Shown here: positions 1 to 13,143 of the stretch, in pieces
How positions within the stretch are numbered: position 1 is the stretch's first letter
Layout of the letters: each line of letters opens with the position of its first letter
NCBI GenBank assembly: GCA_009746045.1
Contig: RPFO01000076.1
Coordinates: forward strand, 4,519,775-4,583,774
Length of the DNA: 64,000 nucleotides
DNA from: Mesostigma viride
Taxonomy: Eukaryota; Streptophyta; Mesostigmatophyceae; Mesostigmatales; Mesostigmataceae
Direction: 5' to 3'
The notes under the pieces: model-generated
The model's database searches: none
What the model saw: only the letters and a program-made list of their open reading frames with translations
Told to the model about the DNA's origin: nothing
Made by a program: the position numbers and the translations under genes

Positions 1-1150
1 ACACAAGAGCCATAAGATGATCCAGACCCTATTGGTCCGCTGGAACAAACATGAGACTGCCATCATAGTAGAAGTTAACCCTGGCTGTTCAGGCTGCTGC
101 CTCCACGTTCCTCAGCCATGCACTCCCTGACAGTGGCAGGTGCCAAAGACAAGGGTACCCAGTCTTCAGAGATGATCATTTCTTGACCTCCTGGATTGCC
201 CTCTCGATAAGCACCCCTGCTGCCATCGAGCTCGTCCCGGTGGTGTAACCAGCAACTCAGGAAGGGCTAGGATCACCCTTGAAAGAATGCTGAAACTGCA
301 TGTTCCCACACTGGATGCCTTGTGGTAGGAAACTTGGCTCTTACATTCTTTGCCAGGGCAGCCAGCAAAGTACACGTGTTGATTGACCAAAGGTAGCAAG
401 GTTAAATTGCTCCAGCACCTTGTTAGTTTTGTGTACCCTGTCCACGCACACCAAACAGTTTGCATGCCCCTGGATGTGTTTGGATATCACACTGCAGATC
501 TAACCAATGCTTGAGGTAGAGCTTTGGCAATTGATTTCGCGCTGGGGCATGTCTGGGCCCCAGGACAAACTGGTCACTTTACACCGGAGTGGCAGCCTTG
601 CTGAACGCCCTTTAAGAAGGGGTCGCTGCCCATCATCGGAAGGCAAAGTTTTTGACAAATGAAGTGGCCATGCCCAAACTATGTTGTGGATTCGGGCACC
701 CCAACTCCTGGTTATCATCCGAGGAAGCAGTCCTCGGCACAGTCAGACTGTGCTGTTCCAGGTTGTCCCAGCATCACCAATTGCTGACTTCTCCTGTCTG
801 ACTCAGAAGTCCTGAGTCACCCTGCTCCATGCCCAAAGCACCTGGACCGCAGCAGGGACCAAATGCCAATACCCAGGGCCTTCACACCCCTCTGTGGTTG
901 TCACAAATCTGGTTTCTTCTCTCAAATGAGAGGTCACCCTCGTGCCCAGCACGAGGAATGCATGGGGTCAGACATTCTTTACAGGCTGCACCAGCTGTCA
1001 AGGACGTCTCATAGGAAGCCTGTACCTCTTGCGACCAGAGTATGACCTAGGCCGCCAACAACTGAACCTGGAGATCACCTCTTGTTGCCCAGATATAAAA
1101 ATCTGCAATTGGACGCACCTGAAGCCTCACCCTTGGTGAATTAAGCCGTG
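1..1150 (-). pseudogene. Copia-like integrase remnant (noisy copy)
   Basis: This is the counterpart of the integrase gene at 18,159-19,603. Short stretches in several frames match it, for example the part after the catalytic glutamate and the zinc-binding region, but indels break the frame every few tens of bases. The left end is cut by the window edge. No coding capacity remains as written; whether this is decay or sequencing error is treated under the duplicate feature. Confidence 0.7.
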
Positions 1151-1179
1151 TGTAGGGGTGCCTCAGACAAGTCACTGCT

Positions 1180-2384
1180 CTTTGTTGTCTTCCTTTGCTG
1201 ACCCTCGCCCTTATGAAGGCTGGTCCCTTGCCCTGGGAACTTTGTTGTTGTTCTTATCTGTTGCTGCCCCTGGCCCCTGGGATAGCGTGTCTTGAAGCTG
1301 GGAACATCCTCCTTCCTTGAAAATGTGGCCCACCCCTTGCACAGGTAGCATTGTATCTTGGACTTGCCCTGGCACTGCCCACCATTGTCAGACGCGTTGC
1401 CCTGCTTGGGGCTGACCACCCCGCCCTGAACACCGACTTGGAGTGTGGACCCCTCACTGTCCAGAATTCAGGTGAATGATCTCGGGCCTTGTCGCCCTTG
1501 TTATGGTTGCCCCTCACGCCCTCCTTTAGGATTGCGGTTCGAGGGCCCTCAGACTGTCATGTGTGAGCCACCGTTGGCATCGTTCCCGCCGCTGGGTAGC
1601 TCTTCACGTGGCTGGCGCAACCTCCACCCTCAACAGCTTCCTCTGCCTCAGAGTGCTTGTTTAATGCATGACCTTATAGGCCTTCAGGTAGAGTGTGGGG
1701 CACACAATGACTTTTAAAGGAGACAACGTGTCGCCTTATCTCCAGCCAGAAAACCTTGAGCCAGTGGGTTAGGGCTATGTTACAAGCGACACATTAAAGC
1801 CGTGAAGCCTGCCCTCCTTTAAGTGCCAATTCCTTCAAATTAGTTGGAAGTGTCTAAGGATCAGGTAAACCACACCTTTGACTCCCACCCTTGATAACTT
1901 GTCCTGCAATGGATTGCCGACCTTCTTGCGTTGGTTTGCCAGCAGCTCCTTCAGCTCAGCTACGTACAGTGCCCAAGGCCTTATTGGCCTTCTTGGCACT
2001 CCCCTGGGTCAGGTCCTTAATACCTGGTCAGTACGACTTGCCAAAAGTCTACTTTCCTATCCAGTATTTGATATCCAATTTGTACCAAAAACCGTACAAG
2101 GCTAGGGAACCCTTCCAATCCTTTTCCACAAACTCTTCAGCCTGCTTAGCTTGGAGTCTGAAGGTACAGGCTCAAGCTGATTGAGCAATTAAAAGACCCT
2201 GTGTGGTAAGATCAAAGCCCATGAACAGCTTGTGCATTATTAAGTATTGTGAGGAAGGTTGGTAATCTCATCCGGTAAAGCCCATACGTCGTCATCTACG
2301 TGAGCGGTTCGCGCGTACCAGGCACCTAACCCATTATTATTCCCACTGGTGGACCACCCTTGCTACGGCGTCCCTCAGCCATGC
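1180..2384 (-). pseudogene. Copia-like gag remnant (noisy copy)
   Basis: This is the counterpart of the gag gene at 19,745-20,844. The region encoding the CCHC knuckle is recognisable near 1,330-1,360, and the gag start codon region aligns near 2,382. Frames are broken throughout by indels. It is followed on the same strand by the ORF1 remnant, as in the good copy. Confidence 0.65.
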
Positions 2385-2591
2385 CTGCACTCCACTAAGC
2401 TATTCTAAAGAACATCCCGGTATTTTAAACTAAAGCAGCAGAAAAACCATAAATGTACAAGAAATTTTGTTGTCGGTCCGACTGCCGCCTGCGCCGGTGG
2501 TCGCTGCAGCCCCTATGCGATGCTGGCCTCGTAAGAAATTCGACAAAAAAATTAATGTCGACGAGTACTAGCAAAGAAAAATTAGGCCGCG

Positions 2592-3345
2592 AGTAGTCAA
2601 GGCCCTGAAGTCGCAGTACGTTGTATACGAACTCACGATCCTCCATATCCAGCTCCGGACCTGCACCTAATGTATTAAAACCGGTGTGCTCCCCGCAGCG
2701 TAAGTTGCGAACGCGCCGACAACCGCGACGAGGCGCAGAGGATGTGTAAAGATCGTCAACATCCACCCGCGGGAAATCGCCACTCTCGCACAGAATGCGA
2801 GAAATGCCACCAGGTTAATTAAACCTGGCGCTCACAGACTGCGTACGCCGCGAGTGAGACAGCTGTTAATATGCTAAGCGCAAGAGATTCTTTGTAAACA
2901 AAATTTTGTTGACACCTCTGCCGGCGCGAACCTCTCTCGCGCCCGTGCGTAGCGATGCCCGTATTTGCAGGTTTCCTCCTCGCGTAACGGTGAGTCCGAA
3001 GAGTAGGCACGTTGTCCAACTCTTAATGGCAGTCGTGACTTCGGTCACCGACCGGCAAAGCCTCTCCCGGCACCTGGACGCGTAAAATGTCGATAAAATT
3101 GTTTCGAAACTGGTCAACAGGTTGCGGATTGGCCGGCACAAGTGCTGGCAATCGGGGTCCTCCGGGTTAATCCCCGAGCAATATGAGCTGCGCGCTGTTG
3201 ACGATGAAGCTCGTCGAGCGAAATGTACCTTCGTCGAGCAATCTGCTGCCCGACGGCGCAGTCGTCTTGACGAAAGGACCAGCCGGCGGATACGCGGTGC
3301 TATTTCCTCGCATCGGGAATCCGGAATTCTTGCGAGAATTTGGCA
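2592..3345 (-). pseudogene. ORF1 remnant of the LTR-A element (noisy copy)
   Basis: This is the counterpart of the 236-residue ORF1 at 21,015-21,725. The start-codon context just inside the LTR and the acidic C-terminal peptide (GPELDMEDREFVY) are both recognisable, in different frames. It is not translatable as written. Confidence 0.65.
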
Positions 3346-3369
3346 TCTTTTTAACAGAGCGTGTAATAC

Positions 3370-4050
3370 AGTTGTGAGGGTGAGAATGCACGAATTCCGC
3401 GCGCCATGGTTCTTTGCCAGAGAAAGTTGGCCCCTTTATTAATACACAATTGAAACACAGACGTAACGTCACGTCACTTCCAAGACTGCACGCAAGCACA
3501 GACGACAGGTCGCAGTGGCCCAAGAGAAACGTGCACGCAAGAACTAGCGTCCCGCCGTGTCGGGACCAAGGCCTACTCCATATACGACCTTGCTAGGGAC
3601 GCGTCCAAGTAATTCAGTCCAGGATGCACTGTCCAGCTGACTGACAGTCAAATCAATTGATTAACAGACTCTGGCACCGACCTTGGTGGCGCGCAGATCT
3701 ATCAATTGTCGCATCACGGCTAGTCCTGTGGACCTAGTCCGTACACTAGTCAGCAATCAAATTGGTCTCATAGGTCCTGGCGCCTACGCCCAGAACGCGA
3801 CTATCTCATCAATTACCATCCAAGTCCTGTACACCAAGTCCTGTCAACGTCCCTGCGGGACTATCAAAAGTGACACTTGTACATTCCTGTGTCCGTTACG
3901 CGCCACAGTGGCGCGCCGGGTCTGACGGCACAGGCCTAGGCAAACGTCAATAACTTTACGTTCCTTAACCAAATGAGGCCGTTCAAGGTGCCGGGGAAAG
4001 AAGCGGTACAACAATCTCTATCCATCTAACTGTAATCTTTAACGTTAACT
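3370..4050 (-). repeat. LTR-A, noisy copy
   Basis: It matches the LTR at 21,750-22,366 along its whole length. It starts AGTTGTGAGG-like (the first base is blurred by an indel) and ends GTTAACT, followed by the same gypsy ORF3 sequence as in the good copy. Confidence 0.75.
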
Positions 4051-5925
4051 TGTGGTCCTGCCGCCTTTGGGCGCCCCAGCCCCGAGGTACATTAATACTT
4101 GCCCCAGATTTATTCTGCCCCATACTGAGCGCATGCGAATTTGGTCGCCTCCTCGCGTCTAGTTCAATGCCCTCTCCGGTCCCCGGTCGTCCCCTGTCGG
4201 TCGACCCCGGGATTTGGCAGTAGAGCTACCCCCTTTCGGTTTTGCCTGATCCTCTTTCGGCGACGTCTCGCTATGCGGCCTCAGATCACCAGTCCCTGGG
4301 ACCAAAGGCGTTCGGGCCTTCTGGCGGCCCAAAGCGCAGACTCCGGCCGACGCCAAGGTGGGGTGTCTTGTGGGTGTCCGCGCCCCCTACCCCCTTTGGT
4401 GCTTCGGCATCCTGTGGTTTCGCCGGCGCCCCTACCCTTCGTTGCTGCGGCTCCGACCCTCCGGTTGCCTCCGTGCCTGCCGCCGACGTTCCCGGCCTCG
4501 GCGCGAGTCTTCAGCCCCTTTCGCTGTGCCGCCGTCGCCCCCTCTGGGCCGTCCGCGCGCCCCTCAACAGGCCAGTTTCGTGTTTTACTTCAGCGACCCG
4601 GGCGGTCTTCCCAGGCTTTTGGGAGGGGCGGTTCCTCCGCAGAGGATCCCGGTGCCTGACTGGAGCTTGGACGGTAACCAGCGTATGCCGAATTGGCTGT
4701 CCCCAAGGGTCCTATTTTCAATGTGGCCTGGTGGTGCTCCACCACCCAGAGACCGGCGCGCAGTTGCGGAGGCGGGATCCGTCGCGACCATCCTGCGGCA
4801 TGGGTCCGACGCCGGCCCCCTGTTGTGTCCGGCACCTTCCGCGCCTGTGCCGGTTCTACCCTTCGTCGGCCCTGCCCCTTCGGCCCCGCGGTCTTGGCTG
4901 CGGTCGTTCGGTCCCAGTGGCTCTGACCCCGCGCGCCACCCGCGCTGCCGATTCCCTCGGGAGTTGGTCAGAGGGCGATCGGGATCGGCCCCTTCGGTTG
5001 GTGCATGCGACTCCGTGATCGCGCAGCGAACACGCCTGTCTTCGGGTATGGGTATGGTCTTGCCGCTTCGCTTGCCGCCAGTGTGACCTGCCGCGCGCCC
5101 TCCGCCGAGCTGGCCATTTCGCCCATGTCCTACGGGTTTCCTCGCGCAGGTGTGTCGGGCGCCGCGGGACCGTACCTACCAGTTGAAGACTGATCGCCTC
5201 CTTTTTCGACATGGTTATTTTGGCTGATCCGGTTTCCAGGGTGAGATCCTGGTTTCGGCGCGTCCTGTACCGCTTGGGCGCGGCCACAATGACTTGGACA
5301 CTAACGGCGGTTCCAGTGGGATTACCCTCCGCTCTGGGCATTATGGCCTAGATGCTCTTACAGTAGATTTTTCCTGCGGTGCCGGGTGCCACGTAACAGC
5401 ACGTCCTTCAGCCCATCCTAGAGTGGGATGGCCCGTCGTCCACGCCCATCCACCGGGCCAGGGTTTGGACTCTCGGGTCATCTCCTCCCCGGGGCTAGCG
5501 ACTACCTCGAGACGTTTCGGGTCGCGACAGTGTGCCCCGCCGGTGGCGCTCCCCGCGAGATTCGCTATCCGTGTGGCCGCCAACGTGGAGCCCCTGGTAG
5601 ATCTGTTTTTCCCGACGGGTAATGCGCCCTCGGATCCGGTATCATCGCCTGCTCTTCGGGCCTCTCTGCCTGATCGCGGTTTTAAGCCTTTCCTTACGCC
5701 TCTTTGCCTGCGGTTTCCTGGACTGGGCCCGGGGCCAGGTCGTTCTTACATCAGCATAGGTACTACTGGGCCCTTTCCTGGGCCTTTTCCCCTGACGGCG
5801 TGTGGGCCGATGTTTTCGCTCACTGTAAGATAGGCAGACAATTGCTGAGGGATGTGTCTCACTACCAAGGCTTACCTGGATTCCTGCTGGCCTCTCGTGG
5901 TACCTACCAGACGGATGGCCATTAG
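4051..5925 (+). pseudogene. Gypsy third-ORF remnant (noisy copy)
   Basis: It parallels the 22,367-24,183 ORF, including the proline-rich N-terminal part and the terminal TYQTDGH peptide just before the stop at 5,923-5,925. About one indel every 15-30 bases spreads the protein over all three forward frames, for example at 4,141-4,659, 4,242-5,018 and 5,294-5,833. No single ORF here should be annotated as a gene. Confidence 0.75.
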
Positions 5926-6296
5926 ATAGAGGGCCTTAGGCCGACCTGAGGGTTGGTTGTCCCTCCGGTATGTAAGAGTCGCCCTCAATGTTCTGGCCAG
6001 TTGACTGGTCCGTCTGGTCCTTGGTGTGATTGGTTTACTCTGTGGTGTCCTGCCCAGTGCCGGTTCCCCGGCAAGGACTTTGTTCCAGCAGTTAGGGAAC
6101 CTAACCACAGGCTTGGTGCTGGCTAACCCTACAACCTCCAGGCGTGGTGGTGGGACCGTGTGAACTAGTTGGTGCTGTATCTTGATGGCCTGCCGCTGTG
6201 TTAAGTGGTGTGCTAGGTGCATTAGGTTTCCTACCCCTTGTTTTCCTCCCTGTGCGTACGGGAGAGGGGCTCCCCTACCTTTGTGGGGGGGGGAGG

Positions 6297-6890
6297 TGTT
6301 ACGTCGTCGTAACAATTTCGTTGTTAGTACGGACGTAAATAGTCTTTTGCTCGGTTGTCCCCAGGTTTACGTTTAGGCCTCCTATCGGGACATTATTGTC
6401 CTCGTAAACAGGTACTGTGGTACATTGGGTGCCGTTGGGCGCCGCGCCGCCGTACTTTACTAGTGGTCTGATCCTCGTGGTAGAATGTAGTGGACCAGCC
6501 GTGCATCAGTAGATGTAGTGGAGCGCAGCGTGCATCTGTAGGCGAGGGCCAATGTCGGCCCGAAGCGTGTTGGACCGTTGGTGAACCATTTTGCGCGTTC
6601 TATCCCTTGTGTGTGCACTCGGCGTGTGTTAAATGAAATTAACACATATAGGGCTTGGGTCCACGGCAGTTTAGTTGTGTTTCCTTCCTCTTTTTTCCTG
6701 GAGTAAACGGGGTTTGATTAAATGCCTATGGCATAATTACAAGTAGTACCATAATATGTAAATGCATTGAGATCTGGTTCGTCTCGGTCCGTCTTTCGCT
6801 AGGGGTGTAAATAGAAGCGGACCTCACTAGTTTAGGTCAGTATCAGGACCGGTAGAGGTAGAGGTTGCGGCCGAGGCTTGCGGCGTAACA
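6297..6890 (+). repeat. LTR-C, noisy copy
   Basis: It starts TGTTACG directly after a G-rich polypurine tract (about 6,284-6,296) and ends GCGTAACA, matching the gypsy 3' LTR at 24,553-25,127 with extra inserted bases. Confidence 0.7.
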
Positions 6891-8126
6891 GTACAGGTCA
6901 TGGGTGAGAGGCACAAAGACGTCTTCTACTTGGGTGATGGGATCCTGAGAGCCAGTCTGTGGTGCTTCTCTCCTACCCAGGGACATGCCTGGTTAAATGT
7001 TGCCCAGATGGCAGCAGGGGCTGCAGAGAACTGCATGGTGCTGCAGGCAGCAGGAACCTGGCCAGACTGGTTCACATGGTGGAGCAGTTTCCCTTTGTTT
7101 TGGGACCAAGGGCAAGGATGGCGTGAATGGGGATTGGTAATAAGCCTGTGAAAACAGTAGTGGCAGGAAGAGGATGGGGGAAGAGCATGGAAGGTTGCTT
7201 TGGATTGTGGTGTGAGGGGGGGATTCCAGGATGGATGATGGGTGGGGGGGGGGGCTCCCAGTTCCCAGTTCTGATGTTCCAGTCAGAGTAACTTCCAGGT
7301 TCAGATGCCTAATGGAAACCTTGTATTATGAGATTGTGTTTATCTTGGATTTATAGTAGATAAGGTAGTGACTTGTCCTGCTGTAGAAACTGTGACTAGA
7401 TGTTTATGAGATAGGAGGCCCTGTTCCAGGATGTAAAAACCCATCTGCTTTTCCCAAAGAGATGGTGATTTCTGTTAATGTTCCTTTCTGCTTCAAGAGT
7501 TGGCTATTGACCTGGAGGTCCAGTTTTGAAGGGGGAATATGTAACAACAAAAATGACTTTTGTTGTTTACATATCCTTTGTTTTGTGAATGTTTGGCTTT
7601 TATTCGGGACTTTTGGATCAGTATTGAGAAAGTTAGAGGTTTCTAAGAAGACGGTACTTTGGAAGCTGTACCTTTGTCAACCAACTGATAGGGAAACCCT
7701 CATTGGGTCGTCGTGGCCTGATCCACGTAGGGTTGTAGTTTGTTTGCTGATACTACTGATGGAGCCCTCATTGGTCCGTGGCCGATCCCACGTGGGGTTA
7801 TAGTTTGGTTGGTCGGTACTACCAAGTCTTTAAATGTCCTTTGGGACTTGGTGCTTACTACAGATTCAGGATCTCATGTCAGATTCTGCCAGGCTGTTTG
7901 CGTTGTGTCTGTTTTGTGTGACTAGGATGGATACGAGATCTTGTTTAGAATTCCATGATTGAATTGTTCTTTTCAGCTTATAGGTTAGAGGCATGCTTCG
8001 AAAGCACGTCGATATCAAAGGAACGTGGGTGTCGCCATTAATTGCTACGTTGGTTTTGATTCAATCATGGTAATAATAAAGCCTTGTCTTTTGGTTGTCC
8101 ATTCATAAGAGCCCCTTTGCTATAGA
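6891..8126. other. Non-coding flank, duplicate of 25,128-26,346
   Basis: No convincing gene. It carries the noisy version of the short ORF at 25,174 and of the AT-rich sequence that precedes the solo LTR-B. Confidence 0.5.
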
Positions 8127-8835
8127 AGTTTAAACTTTCTTACAACACGAAAATGTGAAGGATTATGGTTGCAATGCAGCAATGTGTGAATTGTTGGAAA
8201 CGGAGCTTTGTTAAAATCGGAATAATGTTTACAGCGCTCACACACTTGAGGCTTGTACACGCGCTTTGCCAAGTCAAGGCACAACACGTGAGGCGGGGCT
8301 CGCAGAAGATGCCCATTTGGCACTGGCCTATTGTTTATATACTTGTGCACTGTGGCTTGCTAGTCCTGAAGCAGCCTAAGAAGGCCTGCTCGTAAATAAC
8401 ACCCCGTACAGTATTCAGCTACCTGTACAGCGCCCAGTCCTATACAGTAGGTCTGCCATACAGGCACAGTGAACCCACGAGTACAGTCACCACAGTGATT
8501 ATTGCATCTGCACCCTAGAAGCGGGCTAAAGCCTGCGGTACACAGACCACAGGTTAAGGTTCCCTATTTTCCTGCGTACGACGTAATTAATCCAATAGCC
8601 GTCGTAGTACAGCACCTAATTCCTGTCAGCCCGGAAATTAACTGTCGACCCCATAAGGTCGTCGGCAAAATATTCCACGTCCCGACTTAGAAGAACAGCC
8701 GGCTCGCGCTCTGCGCGCGACCGGGAAGTCGGAACGCCATAACTTCTGTACTCTCGGAATGAACTCGTTCCGGTGCCGCGGATATTCGCAGAGATAATGC
8801 CGAATTAGGATCACGCCAATGCGTTGGCGTTAACT
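8127..8835. repeat. Solo LTR-B, noisy copy
   Basis: It begins AGTTTAAAC after TATAGA and ends GTTAACT before a TATAGA-containing flank. It is colinear with the cleaner solo LTR at 26,347-27,046. Confidence 0.65.
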
Positions 8836-11480
8836 AAGATCTATAGACGCCTTCAGTTCCCAGAGGTCGTCTATACACGAGCTTGTCTTTGTGTCTACAA
8901 GGGGTTGTGATTCCTAAATCAAACGTGCTGTGGAATTTCCCATCTCAACGTGCTCGGGATACGTTGAAGTTCTGGCAACTCAAGAAAGCAACCCCAGGTA
9001 AAGATCTTTCATATTGGGACTGTGGATGATGCTGAATGGCTCATTTTTAGTCGTTTACAGTCTAAAGACAAGGACAAACTGCCGAAAGCTGAAAATGGAA
9101 TGATGGTTGTATTAGCAATATACAATGAGAGTAGTGTAGCTTGAGGGCTCAGAAATGGAACGTCTGGGGCAAAACTCTGGTTGTCCTGCGGCAACTCCCC
9201 AGTGCACGCCTATATGCCTTGGCAGTGCTAAACCTGCAGCACCTACCGGTGACAACTGGAACAGCTGCAATGCCATGCAACCAAACGTCACTAGCACCAG
9301 CTAAGACTCGGCCTCGTTCAGGGCCCGGCTACACCGGACCTGGCGTGGTCATCAGCACCTAGGAAACAGTCTGGCACTAACTGCACGTCAAGTCCACATG
9401 AGCCTCAGTAACCGTACGCCCTGCCGTACAGTACTGAGGTGTCCGCGCTCAGCCGCGGTTAAGGCAATACGTCGCGGCGGCAGGCCGGAAATACCGTTGT
9501 GTCAGCCTAAGCATCTCATCTAACTGTTGTCCTTCGTGATGGCAACCGGCGTGTGTTAATGATGAATTAGCACATATTAAGCTAGGGTCATGTTGCAGTT
9601 AGTATTGTTTTCCTTCGTGAAGTCCCTGGTTTTATTCGGTATATTGGCGTATTATAATGGAATGCATTGTTGAGAAGCAAGCGTTCGTCGCGTCTGGTAT
9701 TATAGCCCAATATAGCTCCTCACTCCTAGGTATGTGCAATCCTCACTAGTTTAGGTTAAGTAGAGGCGAGGGTGTTTGGGATAGAGTCGAGCCAGGGCGT
9801 AACAATTTTACCCTATATAGCCCCTAGGGTAGAACTATGGGCAATAAATTACCCACATTTTACCCTTGTGGAGGGTTAAACACGGGTAATATTTAACCAT
9901 TTTCTACCTTGGAGGGTAAAAAACCAGGTAAACCAAAGTGCAAATGCAAGGTAAAACCAAATGCAAAGGTAAAATTACCACCATCAATACTTTTAACCCC
10001 ATTATTATACCTGGGGTAATAATTTTTATCTTTTACCCCACTTTCACCTCATTTTACCCCCACTATTAATCAAGTTCAGCCCAGAGAGAGCTATGCTGCA
10101 ATGCAAGGTGAGCATGCCATGCCATGCAGGGGACGCAAGAGCCGGCCTCCCATGCAGGCGGTTGAGCGTTACTTCCGTCAGATCGCGCATGCATCAATGG
10201 TATTACTTACCGAGACAAACCGGAAAAGTGCCAACCCCCGGTTGTCAAAGCTTCAATCCAGTTTTTCTGCAACGTTAACGGTTTGACTACGATAAGTTTA
10301 AGCCGCAAAACTTGTCAGCCCGGGCACTGCGGCCGCCAACATGCAAGTGAATTCCTTCATTCTTTTAATTATTCCAAAGGAGCAGAAAAATTCGCTCCTG
10401 ATTAATGACATGAAAACGCCCATCCGAAATACATGACAAAAGCAGTGACCTCATGAAAAACAGATAATTTTCCGCCATATTTATTGGCCTAGTCCTCCGA
10501 CAGCCCGAGGCAGGCCTGATCAACGTCGCATGCCACATGCTAGGGAAAAAAATGGCGCATTCGCTTTCCCCCGGACGTTAACACAGACGTTCACTGTTTT
10601 TGTTCCGCGCCCAAAATTTCGCACATGTTTCCGTAAGGGCGTGACGGAACAGGATTCTGACCAAACGAATCAGATTTCGATCGGAAAAACCGCTGTCTGA
10701 CCATGGTCTGACGCATCAACTAGAATCCCGACTATTGTAATAAAAACACCTGTCTGTAATTAGTGAAACTAATCTGTAATTACCGGGCCCCCAACTTTAC
10801 TAATCTGTAATTTTCCTCTATTTTAGATTAATTCCGACGGGTGGAACCGCTTTGACAAATTCTAAATTAATCCCGACGGTGAACCCGGCTTTTGAATATT
10901 TAAATTAATCTAAATGAATATTTAAGGGGACGTGGCCGGCCGAATTATTTTCCGCCGCGAAAAAATTCGTGATTGAAAAACACGGCAAAGCCTGGCCGTA
11001 CCGTGAAAAGGTCGGGGTGCTCCGTGCGCCGCACCACTTGCGGAAGTGGCCATGGCGACTGCGTTAGGCGAAAACTAGCAATGTAGGGCTAGAGAAATGC
11101 AAAAAAAAATGATTGGAAATGTTGAGAACGATGATGTTAATGATGTTAGGATTGGGCGCAAGTGGCTGGTTTAAATATCGCTGCTTCCTTTTAAACTGCA
11201 GTCGGCATGGGGGGTAATCTGCATTTTTTTTGGTCGCGCGGAATAAAATAGAATTCGTGTATTGCGGCAAGTAAATTCTCAGTTTGGGGGTCCTTTTTGA
11301 CGCGTGAAGGATGCATTCATATCGTAGCATCAATTCTAAACCGAACGGGTGCTTTTTTGCTACTTCGGCCATTCTCTGTAAGTATTTTTCAGGCCTTGCG
11401 CAGTGCTGTCGGACCTTTCCATGGAAGAACGGGCCGTGTTGCTGGCCCGCAATGCTGGGGCGAGGGATCTGTGCTAAAGT
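8836..11480. other. Non-coding, duplicate of 27,047-29,590
   Basis: It holds a divergent C-type LTR tail (about 9,551-9,810, ending in a GCGTAACA-type terminus), then about 250 bases rich in TTTTACC/GGTAAAA (9,815-10,065). Unique-looking sequence follows, including two copies of a repeat related to the 41-bp minisatellite near 10,820-10,920. No gene seen. Confidence 0.5.
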
Positions 11481-11488
11481 GCGTTCGG

Positions 11489-13143
11489 GTAGGAGTGTCC
11501 CATTTTTAGGGCACGTTCTGTCAGATGCCGGGGTCGCTACCGCCCCCCGGATAAAACTAAGTCAATTCAGGAATGGCCTACTCCTACCGACGTTAAAGGT
11601 GTACGTAGTTTCCTAGGAATTGCTTCTTACTATAGGCGTTTTATCCCGCGTTTCGCAACTATAGCAGCCCCTATTAATCATTTATTAACCCAAGAAGGAT
11701 ATCCTCTTTGTTTGGAGTAGTGAATGTCAGTCGGCTTTTCAGTGCCTAAAATCCCTACTCCTTTCCCCTCCTGTACTCATCCTACCGGATACTACTAAAC
11801 CCTTTGTTGTGGCTACAGATGCTAGTAAAGTAGCTATAGGTGGTGTCCTTCTCCAGGATCAGGGTCAGGGCTTACAGCCAATTGAGTATATCTCTAGGAC
11901 AATGCTCCCTGCGGAGCGTAACTATCCCGTACACCAGCAGGAACTCTTAGCTGTGGTGTATTGTTGCCACGCGTGGCAGCACTTCCTTAAAGGTGCTCAA
12001 TTTGATGTCTGCCTGAATGAACCCTGTGAGCTAGATCCTTATAGGTTAGTTATCCAAACGGATCATCGTCCCCTTACCCATCTTCTCTCCCAACCCAACC
12101 TTACCCCTCGGCAAGCGCGCTGGATGGAATTTTTAGCACAGTTTTCCCCTTTTAAACTTCAGTATGTCAAGGGTGTAGATAACATAGTACCAGATGCACT
12201 CTCTCGTCATGCAGACTATTCCTTCTTCGAGGACCTTGATGTTCTCAATACTACTCTAGTTCCTACTACTATGGGTGTAACCCCTTATGGTGAACTACCT
12301 GACGATGAATCCTATGCCTACCTCTTTCATACAGCTGTTCGCATGCCTGATCTCCTTTCTCACGTAGGACTCTCTCTCCCGTGTGAGGCCCTTCCCGTAG
12401 CCTCGGTGGGGGGGGAGGGGAAAAATAAAATTTCTATACCGCTTAGCCATATAGCGACTAGGTCAGGGAAGTCTTATGAAAACGTAGTCCCTCTAGGACC
12501 TCCCCTTCTCTTTGGCAAGGCGGTAGGAGATCTCTTTAAACCTGTTCTGGATACCTCTGTAGCGATGCCTACCTCTGATCTTGAACGCCTTATTAGTAGA
12601 TTTACGGCCACTGAGCCGGAAGCATTAGCTGCCATTGCTGCACATCCCCAACAATTAGGCAAGCACCCTTGTAAATTTGTAGGTGGGTTTTTATATGTGC
12701 AGATAGCAGATTCTCCCCCTCAATGGCGCCTGTATGTCCCTCCTATCTGTCGCTCCTCCTTGCTCTTTGAGTTGCATGACTTAGCTGCTCATCAGGGTGG
12801 TAAACGGGTACGGGACCTAGTAGCCCGCTCTTATTACTGGCCTTCCCTTTATAAGGATGTAGATGAGTATGTTAGAACTTGTCAATCTTGCCAGGAAATG
12901 AAACCCAATAATGTAGGACAGATAGCAGAACCTAGGACCTTGCCTGACCCCATCATGCCTTGGGATTCTATCATGATGGATTTTGTAGGACCTTTTAGAA
13001 AGAATGATAGGGGCAATGCCCAAATCCTTGTGTTCATAGATCGTTTTACTCGTATGTGCCATCTTGTGCCGTGTCCTTTAGAACTCACCGCACGTGATTG
13101 CGCCGCCTATACCTCAATAATGTATATAGATACCATGGATTGA
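11489..13143 (+). CDS. Gypsy pol: RT C-terminus, RNase H, integrase (partial)
   Basis: The piece starts in the RT thumb region (FLGHVLSDAGVAT, then FLGIASYYRRFIPRFA), with two frame changes before 11,720. It is then open to 13,143. RNase H shows TDASKVAIGGVL, HQQELLAVV and IQTDHRPL, followed by DNIVPDALSRH. A gap of about 190 residues leads to an HHCC zinc domain (HDLAAHQGG...CQSCQ) and the integrase core start (DSIMMDFVGPF). The order RT-RNaseH-IN is that of Ty3/gypsy. The frame ends at 13,143 within the integrase core by a frameshift, so the protein is broken as written. This 1.5-kb stretch is much cleaner than the sequence on either side. Confidence 0.85.

Larger units (their letters stand above)
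1..11480. repeat. Error-rich duplicate of 18,690-29,590
   Basis: This segment follows 18,690-29,590 colinearly, including the same nested insertions: integrase, gag, ORF1, LTR-A, gypsy third ORF, LTR-C, solo LTR-B and a TTTTACC-rich tract. It is about 5% longer and differs by frequent single-base insertions, many in short homopolymers, so every reading frame open in the second copy is broken here. Shared nested junctions rule out independent insertions. At about 11,480 it jumps into gypsy pol, which in the second unit lies upstream of the copia-like element, so the geometry is head-to-tail tandem. It is either a genuine duplication covered by uncorrected long-read sequence or an assembly join. 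Confidence 0.85.

Noticed and set aside
4141-5833. Several ORFs of 150-260 codons on the plus strand
   Set aside because: They are frame fragments of the noisy copy of the gypsy third ORF, not separate genes.
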